Shown: positions 1 through 14,152, counted from the first letter of the stretch. The stretch is DNA of 64,000 nucleotides from Pelodera strongyloides (GCA_036852015.1 JAANDG010000150.1:124001-188000), one strand, 5' to 3'. A program made the numbers and translations. Notes: a model not told the origin generated them from the letters alone.

Positions 1-3000
1 CGCGACATCTCCTGACAACACTCTTCCCAGCTGGGAGAAACATCCACATAGACCAGACGCCACGACCACGCAGAACGCAGACTGAATGTAAGAGTACATA
101 TGTGAATGCACAGTAAACTGTCGGGAAGAAAAAAACAACGTTCTCATTCTCGTGTTGATGTTAACACATGTCATCACTATTAACGCAAAAAAAAATTAGA
201 AACGCGACAAGCTAAAATCTAGTGGGAATACTTTCCGTGCATGAAGGCATGTGCCCTAGTGGTTAGACTAATTACATGGATCGGGAACTTATCCCCGCAT
301 CAGACCCACACCGGATCGGATATTGTAAACCTCCATATGGGAAAAACTCCCACCTTGTTGGCAACAAAGTCCGATACAGCATCATTTTTGGACGAGACGG
401 AAAGGATGAGTAGGAGTGCATCCCTGGCCAATTGCCCGACATCATTCTGAAACACGTCGACTTAATAGGGCACATATCCTCACCCAAAGCGGTATGTTAC
501 GTGGTTTTTGAAGCGTATGCTGCACAACCACATCAGGATGCATTATATGTAAATTGGTCTCCTCGGCGCACTTTCGGTTCGGACAGGCACAGGAAATTTG
601 CATATAATACATGTTGGTGCAGGGGAATATGGATATAAAGAATACGTTCCAAAACCACATGACATACCGCTTTAAAGGGAATATATCCGTAGTTTAAAAA
701 TACCGTATCCTTGGTTTCTGTTACCAGCACCCTAGCCTCCAAGCACCCGTAGCACAAATATTAAACCAGAGGTGTATTCCCTCTAAACTACAGATATATT
801 CCCCCAAAACAAATGTACGATCATTTAAACACAACCAAGACACAAACAGAGGGCCCCAACAAACAATATAACACCTACGCATCACATTTTTGACAATGGC
901 GTGATACAGAAAATGGTTGAAAGAGAGAAATGAGGTAAAAAAAAACAGAAAACAAGTACAGTGCCCAAAACCTGCCGTGCATGGTTAGCCTACCTCTACC
1001 AAAGTTCCCAGGACACATATGATAGACATATACCCAGTACTTGCATGAGCTATAACACAATTCCCCATGCAAGCACGTTCTCATTCTCACAAAACATGAG
1101 CACACCCCATCATACCATCCTTTCCAAAAAACACATGTATGCAAAGGCACATTTGACAAAATACTGATAAACTGACCTTCCTATAGTACTTCTGAAAGAA
1201 AGGGTCAAGCTTTTAGATATGGAAATCAAATTTTAGAAACAATCAAAAATGTTGCCTGGAGCGGATTCAGCAATGCTAAGAACAGGTTCTACAGTGCAGG
1301 CTTTGGAAAACGTGCAAGCAGAAGCAATATAAATTTCTTTTTTTTTTAAAGCCACACGGGAGCCAGGAGCCACCGGCGCTAGAATCTTGCTAGCAAACAG
1401 GCAAACTCTCATTCAAATTTTTTCTATTTACACTAATAGGTCATGCAACAAGCCTTTCATACGCAAGAATACAGGCAATACAGCACAGTACAAGCTTCGG
1501 CTGGACAGCAAAATCTCAAACGGTTAGGTTCTATAGTTCTATGTCACGCATCTAGAAAACTAATTACACGGGACAACAGGTACATCACCCTACGGCACCA
1601 CAAGCAAAGTCGCCGAATTATCCTTAAAGCGGATGGGCACGTGGTTTGTGAAATATATGCTGGCTGGACAACTGAGGGCACCAAATGACACCGAAATTTA
1701 CACATAATCCGGCACACTCTTCACAAACCACATGCCATGACACTTTAACATAACAAAAACTGAAAAAAGTGAATAGTTCCTACCTGTTCATAGAGGAAGC
1801 GTACAAGTAGGCTGAACACCATAAACTGCTCGGCACCATCGGAACACGTGAAGAAGAAGTGCAGTAAGGTCACATCTTCAGCCATTTTCGTGCAGATCTA
1901 AGGAGAAAGCTTGGTCAAAACGAAATGCCGTCAAGGTTAGAAAAGCGAAAATCTTCGGGAACAAGTGACGCCACTTTTTAAACACGATCTTAGCCTCATT
2001 AACGTCACCCGAAGCTTAGTGAATGCTTATACATTTAGTGAAACATATCGTTTCATACATACCCTTGTCCCATAATGTTCAGTTATCGGTTACATAGTCC
2101 AAGCCCTACAGATGCGGGGCGCCCCAGTAACTAAGTAAACAAAAATATCACCTGATTTAACAGGAGCACAAAATGTTTATCCGTTGCCGAGGGTTCACCA
2201 CGGGTTCGTTTGTTCAATTGCTGATCCTTCTTGCACCAGTCGAACAGTCTAAACAATCTTCTTGTACTAATTATGTTAATTAATATCAAAGGCCCTATTT
2301 AACATCTGTCCCCACATATGAATACTGTATGCCTGGGTATGTAATTTTCCATCCAAAACATGAAAACACTACATTTCACCAACCTGAGCAGTGGATTAAG
2401 AACTGGTTTGTGCACGAGAAGACAGTGATTTTGCGTGTGCGACTCGGATACAATTCCTTCGTAGATCCGGATCAGATTCAACTGTAAGGCAAAGATTCAA
2501 TGTATACGCACCTTGGAACCAAGAGAAAGATACTCAAAAATTAAAAAAGAACATTTATCTATCATCACCTATTAACTCGCTGTGTATCTCACCTCTCACT
2601 TGTCATTGAAAAAAAATGAAGAAAGGCATAACACATAGCTTTCTTCGTCATTCTCGGAAATAATCGAAAACGCACCTGGCATAGGGGACGCATGCTCACG
2701 GGCACCTGGATCGCCCAGTCCAGTGTCCTATCGAGGATTTGTTGGGTGAAGAATCTTAATGGCGAAATATATTTATGTTATTCGAGCACGTCAACTTATG
2801 TAATTCTGGAAGTTCTGCTAATCACTCTCACAATTCCCTCTCTCTCACTCTCTGTTTCTACAGATTGCCTGACAGCTGAGAGCCGACCTGGCCCGCCGCT
2901 TCACTCGTTTAACATAACGGTTCTGAGTTCTGATAACGGTTCTGTGTTTCTCAGCTCCCCCGGGAGCCACTATGGTAGCATACTCCCAGCCTCATGTACA

Positions 3001-4130
3001 GTTAAAACCTTCTACTACACCAGTACCTATCCAAAATGGGCCCAATCGACGGTTCCGGCTGCGCGTTCACCTCCATCATCAGAAGCTGGCACATTTGCGA
3101 GAGATAGCGTAGATAGCGCGACATCTACATGTTTCAGAGTATTAATTTCAGAAAACGAAAGAACGCACCACATTTACTGTCGCTTGAAGTGTATCGCCTA
3201 GCAACAAAGGGGAACTTATTGTTAGGCTACATAGCGGACACCATGTCTTACAATCAGACTCTAGCTCAGACTCCACACGTTGTATTCGGTATAGTTATTA
3301 CCAAACTACCATGCTAAACGTGTAACTTATGCCCTTTTTACAAATGTAATGGACAGAAAGGCCAGAAAGAAGACCAAAACAATCATAAAAAGACTTTCAA
3401 GAGTTAGGCAACTTAGAAAAATAACAATAGCCATGAAGATCAATGAAAACCCGCTAGACAAGGATCAATAAGCAGAGATCACCTCATCATAGGTGACAAT
3501 GTGCTCGACATCGAGCTCCACTTTATCCAAGAACTTCTCAGCCTGCATCCATCGTTGTTCGAAGGTTCTCTCCCATTGTGAAGGGTCCGAAGCAAAGGAG
3601 GCGGTCCACGCTTGCTGCAACGAGAGGAAATGGCAATGAACTACGCCATATACATAAAATAACACATTCTCTCCATGAAATAGAAGTTGAACATTAGATT
3701 CGGCAGAATACGGTTTACTCCCCCAAGGTAGTCCACCAGTCCGTCTTATTTTCATTTTCTTGACAACGTGACGTGTGATGTAACATACTCTGATTGCTTA
3801 GGGCGCATTTGTCGGGATGGACATTTTGGGAAAGGTTCACGAATTAGTATGCAAAACATGTTAATTTGTACTTCTCCATGCTAATTCATACTGTATTTTT
3901 TGCTTTCTCCAAGCATTAGAACGTTTCCAAAATGTCCATCCCGAAGAAGAATTTGGTGAGAGCCTTTCGGAAAACGACAACGCGCCCTTATAACGAACCA
4001 AAACGATTCAAACACTCACTTCATCCACATTATTCGGTGAAAATGGAGTGGTTACAGTATGGGTGGATGACGGCGGGGGTGAGGGCCCATTCCCTCCCAA
4101 CCGGGACAGCCACCTCATCATGGGCGGCAT
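1..4130 (-). CDS. FHIP-type (FAM160) FTS-Hook-interacting protein, N-terminal part, runs off left edge
   Basis: Eight coding exons join in phase: 4020-4130 (ATG 4128-4130), 3483-3614, 3027-3124, 2676-2754, 2380-2481, 1784-1897, 354-446 and 1-81 (cut by the window edge), about 270 codons. The pieces match the conserved N-terminal helical region of the FHIP family: a start like MPPMMRWLSRLGG, then HKPVLNPLLRL, LLHFFFTC, QLARDALLLILSVSS and a block beginning SAFCVVVASGL. In the known family, FHIP proteins join FTS and Hook to link early endosomes to dynein; this role is transferred from the family, not read from the sequence. The gene is last in a six-gene minus-strand series, about 890 bp downstream of the POP1 stop. 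Its introns hold two TTAAAGCGG-type elements. The splice sites of exons 3 and 4 are the least certain. Confidence 0.8.
485..675. mobile_element. TTAAAGCGG-family MITE (family D)
   Basis: A 190-bp element in a FHIP intron has about 27-bp terminal inverted repeats starting AAAGCGGTATGT and continuing GTGGTTTT. The interior is unrelated to coding sequence. Confidence 0.75.
1624..1748. mobile_element. TTAAAGCGG-family MITE (family D), short copy
   Basis: The ends are inverted (TTAAAGCGGATGGGCACGTG and its partner at 1719-1748), with GTGGTTTGTGAA in both arms. It lies in the FHIP intron between exons 354-446 and 1784-1897. Confidence 0.6.
3799..3990. mobile_element. TAGGGCGC-family MITE (family E)
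   Basis: The ends read TAGGGCGC...GCGCCCTTA, with an inner inverted block (GGGATGGACATTTTGG and its complement) that also occurs in the copies at 9141-9294 and 58153-58430. It abuts the first FHIP exon. Confidence 0.7.
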
Positions 4131-5021
4131 GGCGGCCCCACAAAACCGGCGTCGATCAGTGATTAAATGGATGCAGAGGAAGTTGACCGGCTTACTGAAT
4201 CAGAAAAAAAATACTTTCGAAAAAGACCAAGAATACCTTACAACAGCAAAAATAAAGTATACCGTTATATTTTGATGCAACTTTTGAATAAATATCTTTT
4301 TCCCAATCTAGGAAGTGGCACGAAGATCATAGAGCGCACTACAAACAATCAAACCAAATATACACACGGAAAAATCCGTTCAGTATAAAGATCCAAGAAG
4401 ACCAAGGGATTAATTCAAGAAAACTTTATCGTATAATATACTCAACAATATAACTTTAACAATAACAACAAACAACAACAATAACAATATGTCACATATG
4501 CCTAATTTCAAGTGCAATAAGGCAAACAATGCAGGCAATAACTATAACCATAAGTACCCGCTTGAACTCCTTTGAAAGTGGAAACTATATAATAAACTAA
4601 ACAAAGGTGGACTGAATTACCGAAAAGATTAACACAAACTATAGTTTTAAACTAAGTAAATGGATCGAAAATGACACTAAAGCGAAATGCCGGCCCGTTT
4701 TTGAAACACATCGAGCAGAACAGCATTCTTATGCAGCTAATGCAAATGAATTTAAAAAAAATCGAGTTCAATTCGAGCAAATTAGCATAAATGCGTAATT
4801 CAGTTATCCACGATACGTTCAAAAACCGGACGGTATTTCGCTTTAACAACAAGTACATATAAGGACTTACATAGACTGATAGTCTGAATGAGTACTGAAT
4901 TTGTTAGCTACGAGCTACGAGTAGTACCTCCTTGTAGATAAATTTTTATCAAATTCTGTGTAAATCAAGAAACTATGATAAAGCAAGGATCAAACAACAT
5001 AAAGCCAATTCACAAAGTAAC
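4131..5021. other. FHIP-POP1 intergenic region
   Basis: It holds the 170-bp family A element and otherwise AT-rich sequence with no supported exon. A TTCAG acceptor-like site lies about 50 bases upstream of the FHIP ATG. Confidence 0.5.
4677..4846. mobile_element. TTAAAGCGAAAT-family MITE (family A)
   Basis: A 170-bp element between FHIP and POP1 with terminal inverted repeats of about 30 bp (AAAGCGAAATGCCGGCCCGT and its partner ending CGCTTTAA). The interior shares GAATTCTTACG- and TTATGCAGC-like blocks with the other A copies. Confidence 0.8.
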
Positions 5022-8000
5022 TCAAATCTCCAACGGCGCCATCAATACATCCACCGTACCCAGGTGATAGTATTTTGACGTGATATTGCGCATCAACACC
5101 ACTCGACGTTTCCCCTGTAAAGTGAATTGACAATACAAATTTACAAATCAAGTTCTCGTTCGGTTAGGCACATTCAATTGTTGATTGTTTGATGGTCGTT
5201 CGTATTTCGTTATGGGGTTTCCAAGTATAGCCGATTTTCCTTCCAAGTATCGAACAATTTACCGTATCTTGGCACTACACGAGCATATCTACAGGCAGTT
5301 TTTACAACCGATCGCCACGGGACCATTAGTCCAACAAATTATTCGCTTTGATTTCGGATTTTCTATAATGCGGATGTGCCAAAATTACGCAAAATTACGG
5401 TAGGCTGGCACACTATTTTGCAATGATACTTGGAAGGAAAATGCACGGTTTTTGGAATACTTGGAAACCCCATTATCATTAATAAACACACATGAGTTCA
5501 GGTGTGTTGTCACTTGGTTAGACATTAGAATCTACAATCACACGACTTTAACTATTCATAACCACAAAAATATTGTATCAATCCTTAGACTCCGCCCCCA
5601 TCCGAAAGTATGCAGACAAGCTGGCGGCATAAAATTATGTCACTCCTAGTCAAATCAATAATCTCAAACCTGAATAGGTAGTGATGAGAGTGCAGCGAGT
5701 GGAATATATCCATTACCAACTCCTCGCGAAGAAAAGAAACTGAACTGACCACGTACCAAACGACCGACCACTTCTCTGAAGCATACATATAAATTAGGCT
5801 GGAAATTGGCAACTGGCTTTTGTATGATACCAAAGTAAGTAATAGTAAGTGTAGTAACAACCCCCTAAACGCACTAAAGGTAAGTATACATTCTAATACC
5901 CCTGGCACCCGTCCCCGACAAACTCAAAAAAGCCTAACCCAAATGTTTCAAAGACTACATGAAAAGGCGGCAATCATGAATGAAGCAGTCCCACTTGCGT
6001 GTTGCATGCATACAGTAATTGTGAGCCCTCGTTCACCAAGACTACTAGACTTACTGAGATAACCAAACAGTGCAGAAGATACGCCTTTTTTTCGAAAATG
6101 TGAAAATTACAATAATGGATGTGTACACCAACCTGCTCGCACTATATCTATACGGCGTCGTCTCCTTCTCTGACTCCTCTCGATTCACCTCTGCTAATTG
6201 TTCCTCTCTCACAATCTTCCTTCTTTTCACTCTCTCCTTCTTCTTTTTGTTGATCAACTTTCGTTTTTGTGCCCTAAGCCAGATACAAATTATAATGGTA
6301 CACTAGGCCCACAAAGAGCGAAGCTCAATGATATAGCAATGATATTGGTCTACACTTATATACGAACTAAATTAATAACAATTAAAAATTTACCTCACCA
6401 CCATGATACAGACAGTTCAAGGTGCTATATACGAAAAATACAGTAGACTATCACGAATCACGAAGCCGGCAAATCTACTATACTACGGTATCGATACCCC
6501 CAGCAAACCCAGTAACTTGCAAGCGTAACTAGTAAGTAAGCAACGTACTTGTCAGCAATAACGTCGCACGCGAACATGTCTTTCAGCGAGATTGGCTTTT
6601 CATTGGATGGGAACTCACTCACTAATACATGCTCACCGAGAGGAGCACCACTTGATGAGGAAGCTTGATCCGGCTAAAATAGGTAATGCGTTATGAATTA
6701 ATGCCTCGGATTAAAAACTTGTACTATGTACGTAAGTACACTGGATGGCCCCAAACTGATTTAGTGCTAGGAGGGCATTAACATTAAAGGTGGTTACACG
6801 AAATCTAAACCAGTACGCGCGCATGCCATATTCTCGCGCACATGCCATATTCTACACACCTACTGTCAGGGCGGCTAACTTTACCTTGTAACCAATCTAT
6901 GGCACCTAGGTGACAAGTACCAAGTGCCAAGTAGGCGGTATGGTAGGTGCCAAGCTAACCTAACATACAAGGAGCCCAACACGGCGTGTTCTAAGAACTA
7001 AGAATTAACACAAGTCCTCAAACTCCCCACCTCCTGCATCTCTTCATCCACTTGCTCTTCCTCCGAGTCGTCGTCCCCACCATCTACAGTATGATTCTCC
7101 CACCGAGGTCGCTGTTCCAATTTTAACCTCTTTCCAGATTTCAAGTCGTCCGCAGTGGGCAAACAGAGCAATCCATACCTAAGAACGGTCAAACACCTTA
7201 TGTAAAAAAAGACAAATACACATTCACAGCATATATCCTATTATGTGGGTTAACGAAGTAGCAAGTAGCACGACCAACGTGGCACGATAGAATAAAAAAC
7301 ACAAGGAAGCCAAGAGAAAAGACACATCAATAAAATACTCGTTCAATCATCACTACCTCTTCGGTCGACCTCTGGATGTCGCGTTGATCACAACAGGCAG
7401 GAGGGCATTGGGGTGCTGCTTGAGCACCGCATCAGGACACCCCCTCTCTCCCTTCAGCCACTGCGAGAGCAGCACGAGTGCACGACGATCACGGAGTACA
7501 TAGGGATCTGAAGAGACAAAAGTCACACTTACATAAGATGCTTCACATAAACAAATCAAAAGTTAAAAAAAATCAATACCATCGCCATTATAATTTCTGG
7601 CGTCTGGCAGTTCATACGATACAGCAGCGACAAAGTAAAAAACCTTTCACATTAAGATACATATAGTGTTTAGTACACGTTTAACACAAGTATAATTACC
7701 TCCTGTAGCTCCCCAGTCATTGCTTAATTCGTTCCACTGAAACTCAAAAGGATATTTCACAGACAACCTTGACCGGAACTGCACACGACGATTGTAGGGA
7801 CGAGCCAGTTCTTTCGCCTGTAACCAACAAGGTATGAGAAGTAGGTTTTCCCGGGCCGGAGGAGCTTATGTATCCCTTTGTCCCCAGATTCCACAATCTC
7901 ATTATCTCATCAAGGTCCAAAGATAAACAATACCTACCCTCTTCTCTTCACAGATTCTCTTCGCCTCCGCATCAAAAGCTCTAGAGTTTGCATCGTCAAA

Positions 8001-11000
8001 AGGGAAGCACATTTGGCCGGCTTCCAAATGGGCAGAACAATGATCCATGATGCCAGATGCACGAGCACCACGCATCTGACAAGCCACCCACAAATCGATA
8101 CCTGTAAACGGAAGAATAAATAAACCAAGAATCATAAAAAGCACCCTGACGTTATAAGTCGAAGACTACTATAATCGATCAAACAATAACAATCAATCAA
8201 TAACCATCACCATTTTCATATATGTCAAGTCTGTCGTTTATTAGCCTTTTCACCAAAAAAATAGAACCAATCACTAAAACGGAGTAAACCAAATGAACAA
8301 TCAAACCATAATACCTGTCCGCAATAATGCCTAAAAACGAAATACCCACCAAATCCTGCTGGAGCGATAATCTCAACTCCATCCAGAGGTCTTTGCCGGC
8401 CACCACCACAACCTCGCACAATCACGATGACAGGAATCTGAAACAACAAACCTCGTGAAAGAACACTCAAATCTCGACGAGAAAACAACGAGTGACGGTT
8501 AGTGAAGTGCGACCCGCTCTTCCTCCCGGTAATCACCCCTATGCTGATATGTTTGGTGTGCAGCGTTTCTGATGAGTTCAGGTTGTTCAGTGATGGTTAG
8601 TGACGAGCCACACTGTACAATAGGTTAGCGAATTAATTCGCCGTAAAAGCACATCGACGCTTAGATTCGTAATTCCGATAAAGAAAATCCGTACCTTTGC
8701 TGGTGTATCAGTGAGCTGTCCAATTTTTTCGCTTCTCAACGAATTCAGCTGGGCGTCGGGAAGACGCTTCTGTAAGCAATCAAACCGCAAAGCCCGGGAC
8801 CACATGTCAGGAACCTGGAAAAGGGAAAGTCAACCACAAAAACAAAATCAAAGATCATAAAAAGGCCAGAAAAGGTCACCATAAATCACAAAAAGTCGGC
8901 CGTATTAAGAGCTGTGGCTTCTAAAGGTTCGCTTCAAGTACTTGCACTACCACACTCTAGGAAAAAAATAAACAGGCGACATTCGATACAGAATAAGAGT
9001 AGAGCGCAACCCCTACTTTTAAAAGCTTAGTACTTTCCCTATGACATTTCAAATTTTTTGTCGCTTATCTTTATTTCTTTATTTACACTCAACTTCGACT
9101 CAGCTTGCGCAATGTATAGATATACCACGGGTTACTTGTTTAGGGCGCGCTCGGAAAATTCCGAAAGGTTCTCATGCAAATTCATTGTTCGGAATGGACA
9201 TTTTGGAAACGTTCTGATGCTTCGAGAAAGCAAAAAATACAGTATGAATTAGCATGGAAAGGTACAACAAAAACTCATCCCGAACGCGCCCTAACAAAGA
9301 CGCTACTGAACAGTTCCGAGTTCCGACCACTGAATACCGCCAAAGAACCTACCGGAGTTGAGCGCTGCATAATTTCCGCTTTATCCATTTCTTCATCATC
9401 AACTTCCAGGTTTCTTGGCACAAATTTCTTCGACGGACGCGATATCCGAGGATCCTAAAAGATAAAGGTGAAATGATAAGCCAATGTGACATAAACAGAA
9501 AACGGTGGGGAAACTAGTGATTGAGAGAGAGACAACCCTTAAGTCGTATGCTGCAATTATGCATGGAACTGAGAACCTAAGACCTACGTAAACTCATAGA
9601 TATCAGTAGTGAGTAACCAAGTGGAGTTACGAATACGGATATCGTTATATATGAGCTTTATACTGGCATTCAACCAAGGATTTTCTATTCTATGTTTACG
9701 TAATAAATTATTGATTATTAAGATAAACAATGATAAAATAAATAAAATAAAAAGGCAGAAAATAAAAATTTCATCCAAACCTCAATAAGCAGTGTGAATA
9801 GTGATCCGCTTTGGCATTCGCCCTTTGCACATGCTGCTTTCCAAGCATAATGTTGCAAACCGTACCTAAAAATGATACATCCAATAAGGAAGTAATAAGT
9901 AATAAAGCCACAACGCGCACAAAGACCGTAAATATATGAGAACTGCTCGACAATTGATAATAATGTAAAGCATCGAGCAGTGCACCAGTTCACCTTTAAT
10001 TTAAAACAAAATCCAACAGCCCGAAATCCGAGCAATTTGTCATATATAACAGTCTATTGTACAACTTTCGAATAAAGATGCACGCTCTTGGAGAGTAATA
10101 GATAAATCAGGGCATAAAACTCGTCGGGAAAAGACCAAAACCACCATCCAAATATATGTAGTGTTTCCGAAACTTGTATCTCTTTATTATACGTTTCTGA
10201 TTTTCATCATACCCATATTCTAATCCCGACGGTGGTATGGCTAAGAGCTCAAGACCACCGTCTAAATTTGTGCAATATGCTAATTCGGCTGGTGGTTTCG
10301 TCGGTCAGAGCGTCAACGAGTTTATGCTGTGAGATAAATAGATTTTCAAAAGCCAACCAACCCACCTTTCTGATTCATCCGACGTGCACAGCTGAAGAAC
10401 ATCACGTGCGACATTCAGTGAGTTAGGTCCAAATAGGCGAATCCGATTCAATTGGTCGCGTACATTCTCAACCTGAGTGCATCCTTTTTTGAATTATTTG
10501 CTTGCGCCAAATAAACATACAATACTTGCAAGGCAGGTAACATAAATCCAACGTAATAAAGTGAAAGAACAGCAGCCCAGTTCCTAACTCTAACATGAGG
10601 CCAGCTACCTATGTGAGTTTTTTTCAACCAGAATATCAACACGAAAAGTTGAAAGTTTGACGGGAAACTGGATTTGCGCTATCACTTATCACGTACGCAA
10701 AAAAAAAAGTTTCAGCTAGTTAATGCATCCCAAACAAAGAAGAACAGTAAACTAAGAGTACAATAGACAAACGAATTACTTTCGTGCACAACGAGTGGGG
10801 AGTGAGAATAAATAGACGTTATAAAAACATACCTTTATTCCGCTGCTCATAGATCGATAGACCTCCGTTTTCAACTTCTCCGAATATCGTTCATTAATAC
10901 ACTCTGCATCGTCTGAATCCGTCTCCTAAATATGTTTGCTCGCTCTAACCGTCAGATCCAAAGGAAGCAATGATTTGTATGCTAATCAAAGTTACATATT

Positions 11001-13630
11001 CACAAGTACGTACATTTTAAGCGGCACAACAGACGGATTTGAAACGTATGTTGAACCTTGTACTCCCATGAAGTGTGCTAAACGGCTGAGGGATTCTTTA
11101 TTCTAATTACACTCATTTGCACACAAAATATGGGAATGAAATTGTCCAACATACGTTTTAATAACCGGTCACTAATACAAATTCGAAGTCTATATAATTA
11201 AGAAAAAAGTCAATACATAGATAAACAATTGATAAGCATTAATCAAAATTAAACACAAACCTCTTCCGGTGCCTTTTCAAGAGATAATAACGTGATGAGT
11301 TCATTCAACAATTCATCTCGGCACGAAGGATGCACCCAAATGGACAGAATGTGTTCGTCCCTGAAAAACAATGTTGATTTATATGCCCAATGCCATTTAA
11401 ACTATCTTATTTATTTATTTACTAACTTTATTTTCCCCAGAACTGTAACGTACATCCATAAAACATCGGAAAAAACGTTGACCATGAACCAAACCAAACG
11501 AACACCGCCGTGGAAAAACAGCAAAAACAAGTTTGTTTTCACGAATTAGCGACTTTTGTGTGCTCAAATAGTTTCTTTTTATCGAAAGATGATGGTATTA
11601 AATTCCGAAAGACATGCTTTACAAAGCAAAAACTTTTAATTGGAAGGAGTAAATCAATATAAAACTATGAATTCTATCAAATAACACCAAAATATGAAAT
11701 AAAGAAAAACACAATCCACCTACCCCTCTTTCATCCAGCTAAATCGTATGGGTCCAATTAGTCTCAGTGGTTTCTCTCTTGGATTGTAAACCAAGGCTGA
11801 AACTTCTATGAGACCCTCCTGAGCTGATCGAAAAGCCGGTGAAGGCCCGCACCCGGGCATAAACAGTGGCGAGAGGGAAGAAATGAGAAGGTCACGGTCG
11901 GGCGCACGTAACTGAAAGAATGTAAGATTAAAATTATTATTGGATTACCTAAACAATGAAAATGTGCGTAACACAGTAACACTGTTTTCCCCTTGAAAGA
12001 CTTATGGACAAAAGAGCTGTGCACCAATTCAGTTCCCAACGGAATAATACCGGTAAGCGTTATCGAAACATTACGGAACAATAACAAAAAAATCAATAAT
12101 TCAAAGAATATAACGAAAACACCCACCAATAAACACGTCAAGTAACTCATGTCTCTCACTGCGCACCCTCGTACCGACGCACGGTAGATGGGACGAAAGG
12201 CACGCTAAACAATATGCTCTGTAGGCTTATTGTTAGGGAAAACCACTTCTGTGTGACACATGCTCCAGAAGACAAAAAAAAAACAAGATGTTTCCGAGCA
12301 TCAACTTATACGATAACCACTTATTGCAATAATAAACAACAAGCTTTGACGTTTTGGAACCTTGTACTTTGTACTATACCTACCGTCTACCAAACAGTTT
12401 CTTTGCTTTTGCTCATTTACGTGTATGATAACCGCATTAAATCATAAAATTGTACCTGAAACGATCTTAGCGGCACTTTGTATCCCCAGCGCGTCGCCAT
12501 GTGAAAGCGCTTCGCGTGCCAAATATGAGTCTCCAACCAGACATCTTTGCGTTGTCGGCGAATGTAATTCTATGGAAAAAAATCAATAAATAGAAATCAG
12601 ACAAACAATTTAGCACAATAACTAGTAGATAATACCCACTATTCTCCTAGATACTTATTCACACCCTCATTCTGTTCACTAATAAGCATTCATAATCATA
12701 TTCATATATATCACACGACGAGTCATATAGTAATAAGGACGTCCACGGTGATTAAAAAAGCACGTGACGAGTGCACTACACTCTATTTCTTACATGAAAC
12801 TTTCGTCGCTTAATAGAAAGCACCAAAATAGTTCTAAAAAACGAACAACTTACAGACAATAAATTCCGCGGTCTTCGTCGTGCAAATCTGCTCGGCGGTT
12901 TCTTCCGGTGCTTGGAATTGATGTAAGCGGCAGCAAAGTTACGCAGTCTGAAACGGAATAGATCGATTTACTGTATTCTACTACGCACCTCTCCAATTAT
13001 CAATCGCATTTCCCTATTCGGCACGATATATTATTTGAACCACCCAACCACCCCATTTTGTAACTAAAAGGAAAAATCGTATCTATTACTCCTCACCTCT
13101 TTGGCATAACTCAAACTGATGACCCAATCGCCCTCCTTCACATATGACACGGTAACAAATCACATCTAGCCAAAGATAAAAAAACGATTTCTTTGAGCTT
13201 TACCTACCTTAATCTCAATAATCAATACCCTCTCACCTCTTTGGCATCCTTCTCACATCATAACTCATCGCTCTCCTCCGCATATGCCGTGGTAGTCGTT
13301 GTGCTGCGGTCCTAGGGCCTTTTGTCACCTCTCCACTCACAAGTTTTGCATTATCAACCATCTAGAATGTTTTAGTTGTGAAGACTTCCATATAGGGATA
13401 TAAAGTATAAAGATGTTCCCCAGCTAGAATCCAACAAAGGCACAAGAAAGCGTAATAGCCTATAACGAAAGTGTCGCCAACTAGTTTCTCCGATCCACAA
13501 AGCTACTAAGGAAAACTACGCCAACTACCAACTTGCATACCTGAAGTAACGAAGCAATCTGTGTGACGCGTTTTTCCACAAAACTCTCCACATGAATGGC
13601 GCCTGCCCGATGGGCAATTGGCTGTGACAT
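5022..13630 (-). CDS. POP1: POP1-like subunit of RNase P / RNase MRP
   Basis: Twenty-one coding exons keep one reading frame and give about 798 codons: 13541-13630, 13237-13328, 12854-12947, 12456-12569, 12127-12204, 11724-11911, 11261-11360, 10833-10925, 10366-10472, 9781-9865, 9353-9454, 8695-8814, 8350-8437, 7938-8101, 7700-7817, 7357-7507, 7031-7178, 6549-6673, 6133-6273, 5670-5775, 5022-5114. Diagnostic pieces are [45 protein letters not shown], the POPLD-type block ([26 protein letters not shown]), a lysine-rich segment, and a C-terminus [13 protein letters not shown] then [18 protein letters not shown]1 is the large scaffold protein of RNase P and RNase MRP, which process tRNA and rRNA precursors in the nucleus and nucleolus. 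ATG 13628-13630 directly follows a TTCAG acceptor, suggesting trans-splicing. The acceptor of exon 2 lacks a pyrimidine tract and is the weakest call. Confidence 0.93.
5211..5476. mobile_element. TATGGGGTTT-family element (family C, long form)
   Basis: A 265-bp element in the last-but-one POP1 intron. Its ends are inverted (TATGGGGTTTCCAAGTAT and ATACTTGGAAACCCCATTA). A close copy is at 34829-35093. Confidence 0.8.
9141..9294. mobile_element. TAGGGCGC-family MITE (family E)
   Basis: It lies in a POP1 intron. Ends are TAGGGCGCGCTCGG and its inverted partner CCGAACGCGCCCTAA, with the GGACATTTTGGAAACGTTCT block inside. Confidence 0.75.
13090..13152 (-). pseudogene. decayed tandem copy of POP1 exon 2
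   Basis: On the minus strand this stretch resembles the 3' half of the real exon at 13237-13328. It shares a CATATG-start, a GGAGGGCGAT-like block, the end TGCCAAAGAG and the following GTGAG donor. The [11 protein letters not shown] frame is lost, so it is probably a non-functional exon duplication inside the intron. Confidence 0.4.
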
Positions 13631-14152
13631 CTGAACGAAACAAATGAAACACAACAAAATAGATGGACATTTTCAAGTATGGTGGAATATATAAAATAAT
13701 CAATAATCATGCTCTAAACAAAATCTAAAAAGGTCAGTAACCAGGCACATTACAAAGACGACAGTCGATAAATGTATACAATGGACCAAACCAAAAAAGT
13801 AGTGTACTAAACCCATACTAAAAACTCTTTTTATGCATTAATAACATAAACTATCTACCAACAATATAAATTCAACAACAGAAAAGAAAACATAAACTTC
13901 ACCTAGTATCCTAAATTCTAAAACCTTAATGTACAATAAACAAACAAAAAACCTATTGAAAGTGGACCCGGAACAATATTTTTTCAGTAAAAATGAACAA
14001 CTAAATGAGAATTTAAATTTGAACTAGGTACACTATTAAAAATCAGTTGATATGACAGTACTAGCACATTTTCCAGAATATCTCTCACAATTAATCAATA
14101 AGGTCAATTCTTTAATCGATAATAATTTAATTAGCTACTTGGCAAATAAATG
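13631..14152. other. POP1-MRPS17 intergenic region
   Basis: About 520 bp of AT-rich sequence with no supported exon, short enough to be compatible with a polycistronic unit. Confidence 0.4.

Noticed and set aside
272..1159. Several open frames of 70-95 codons on both strands at the left end
   Set aside because: They overlap a MITE or non-coding intron and show no family similarity, except the 354-446 stretch that belongs to FHIP.
1177..1191. A 15-nt microexon (KYYRK) with perfect TTTCAG acceptor and GTCAGT donor in the FHIP gene
   Set aside because: It is in phase, but the family alignment runs directly from FLYEQ to NDVGQLARDALLL without it, so it is more likely chance or a rare alternative exon.
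2692..3201. Plus-strand 169-codon open frame
   Set aside because: It is a shadow over FHIP introns and two FHIP exons on the other strand, with low-complexity Ser/Thr composition and no recognisable domain.
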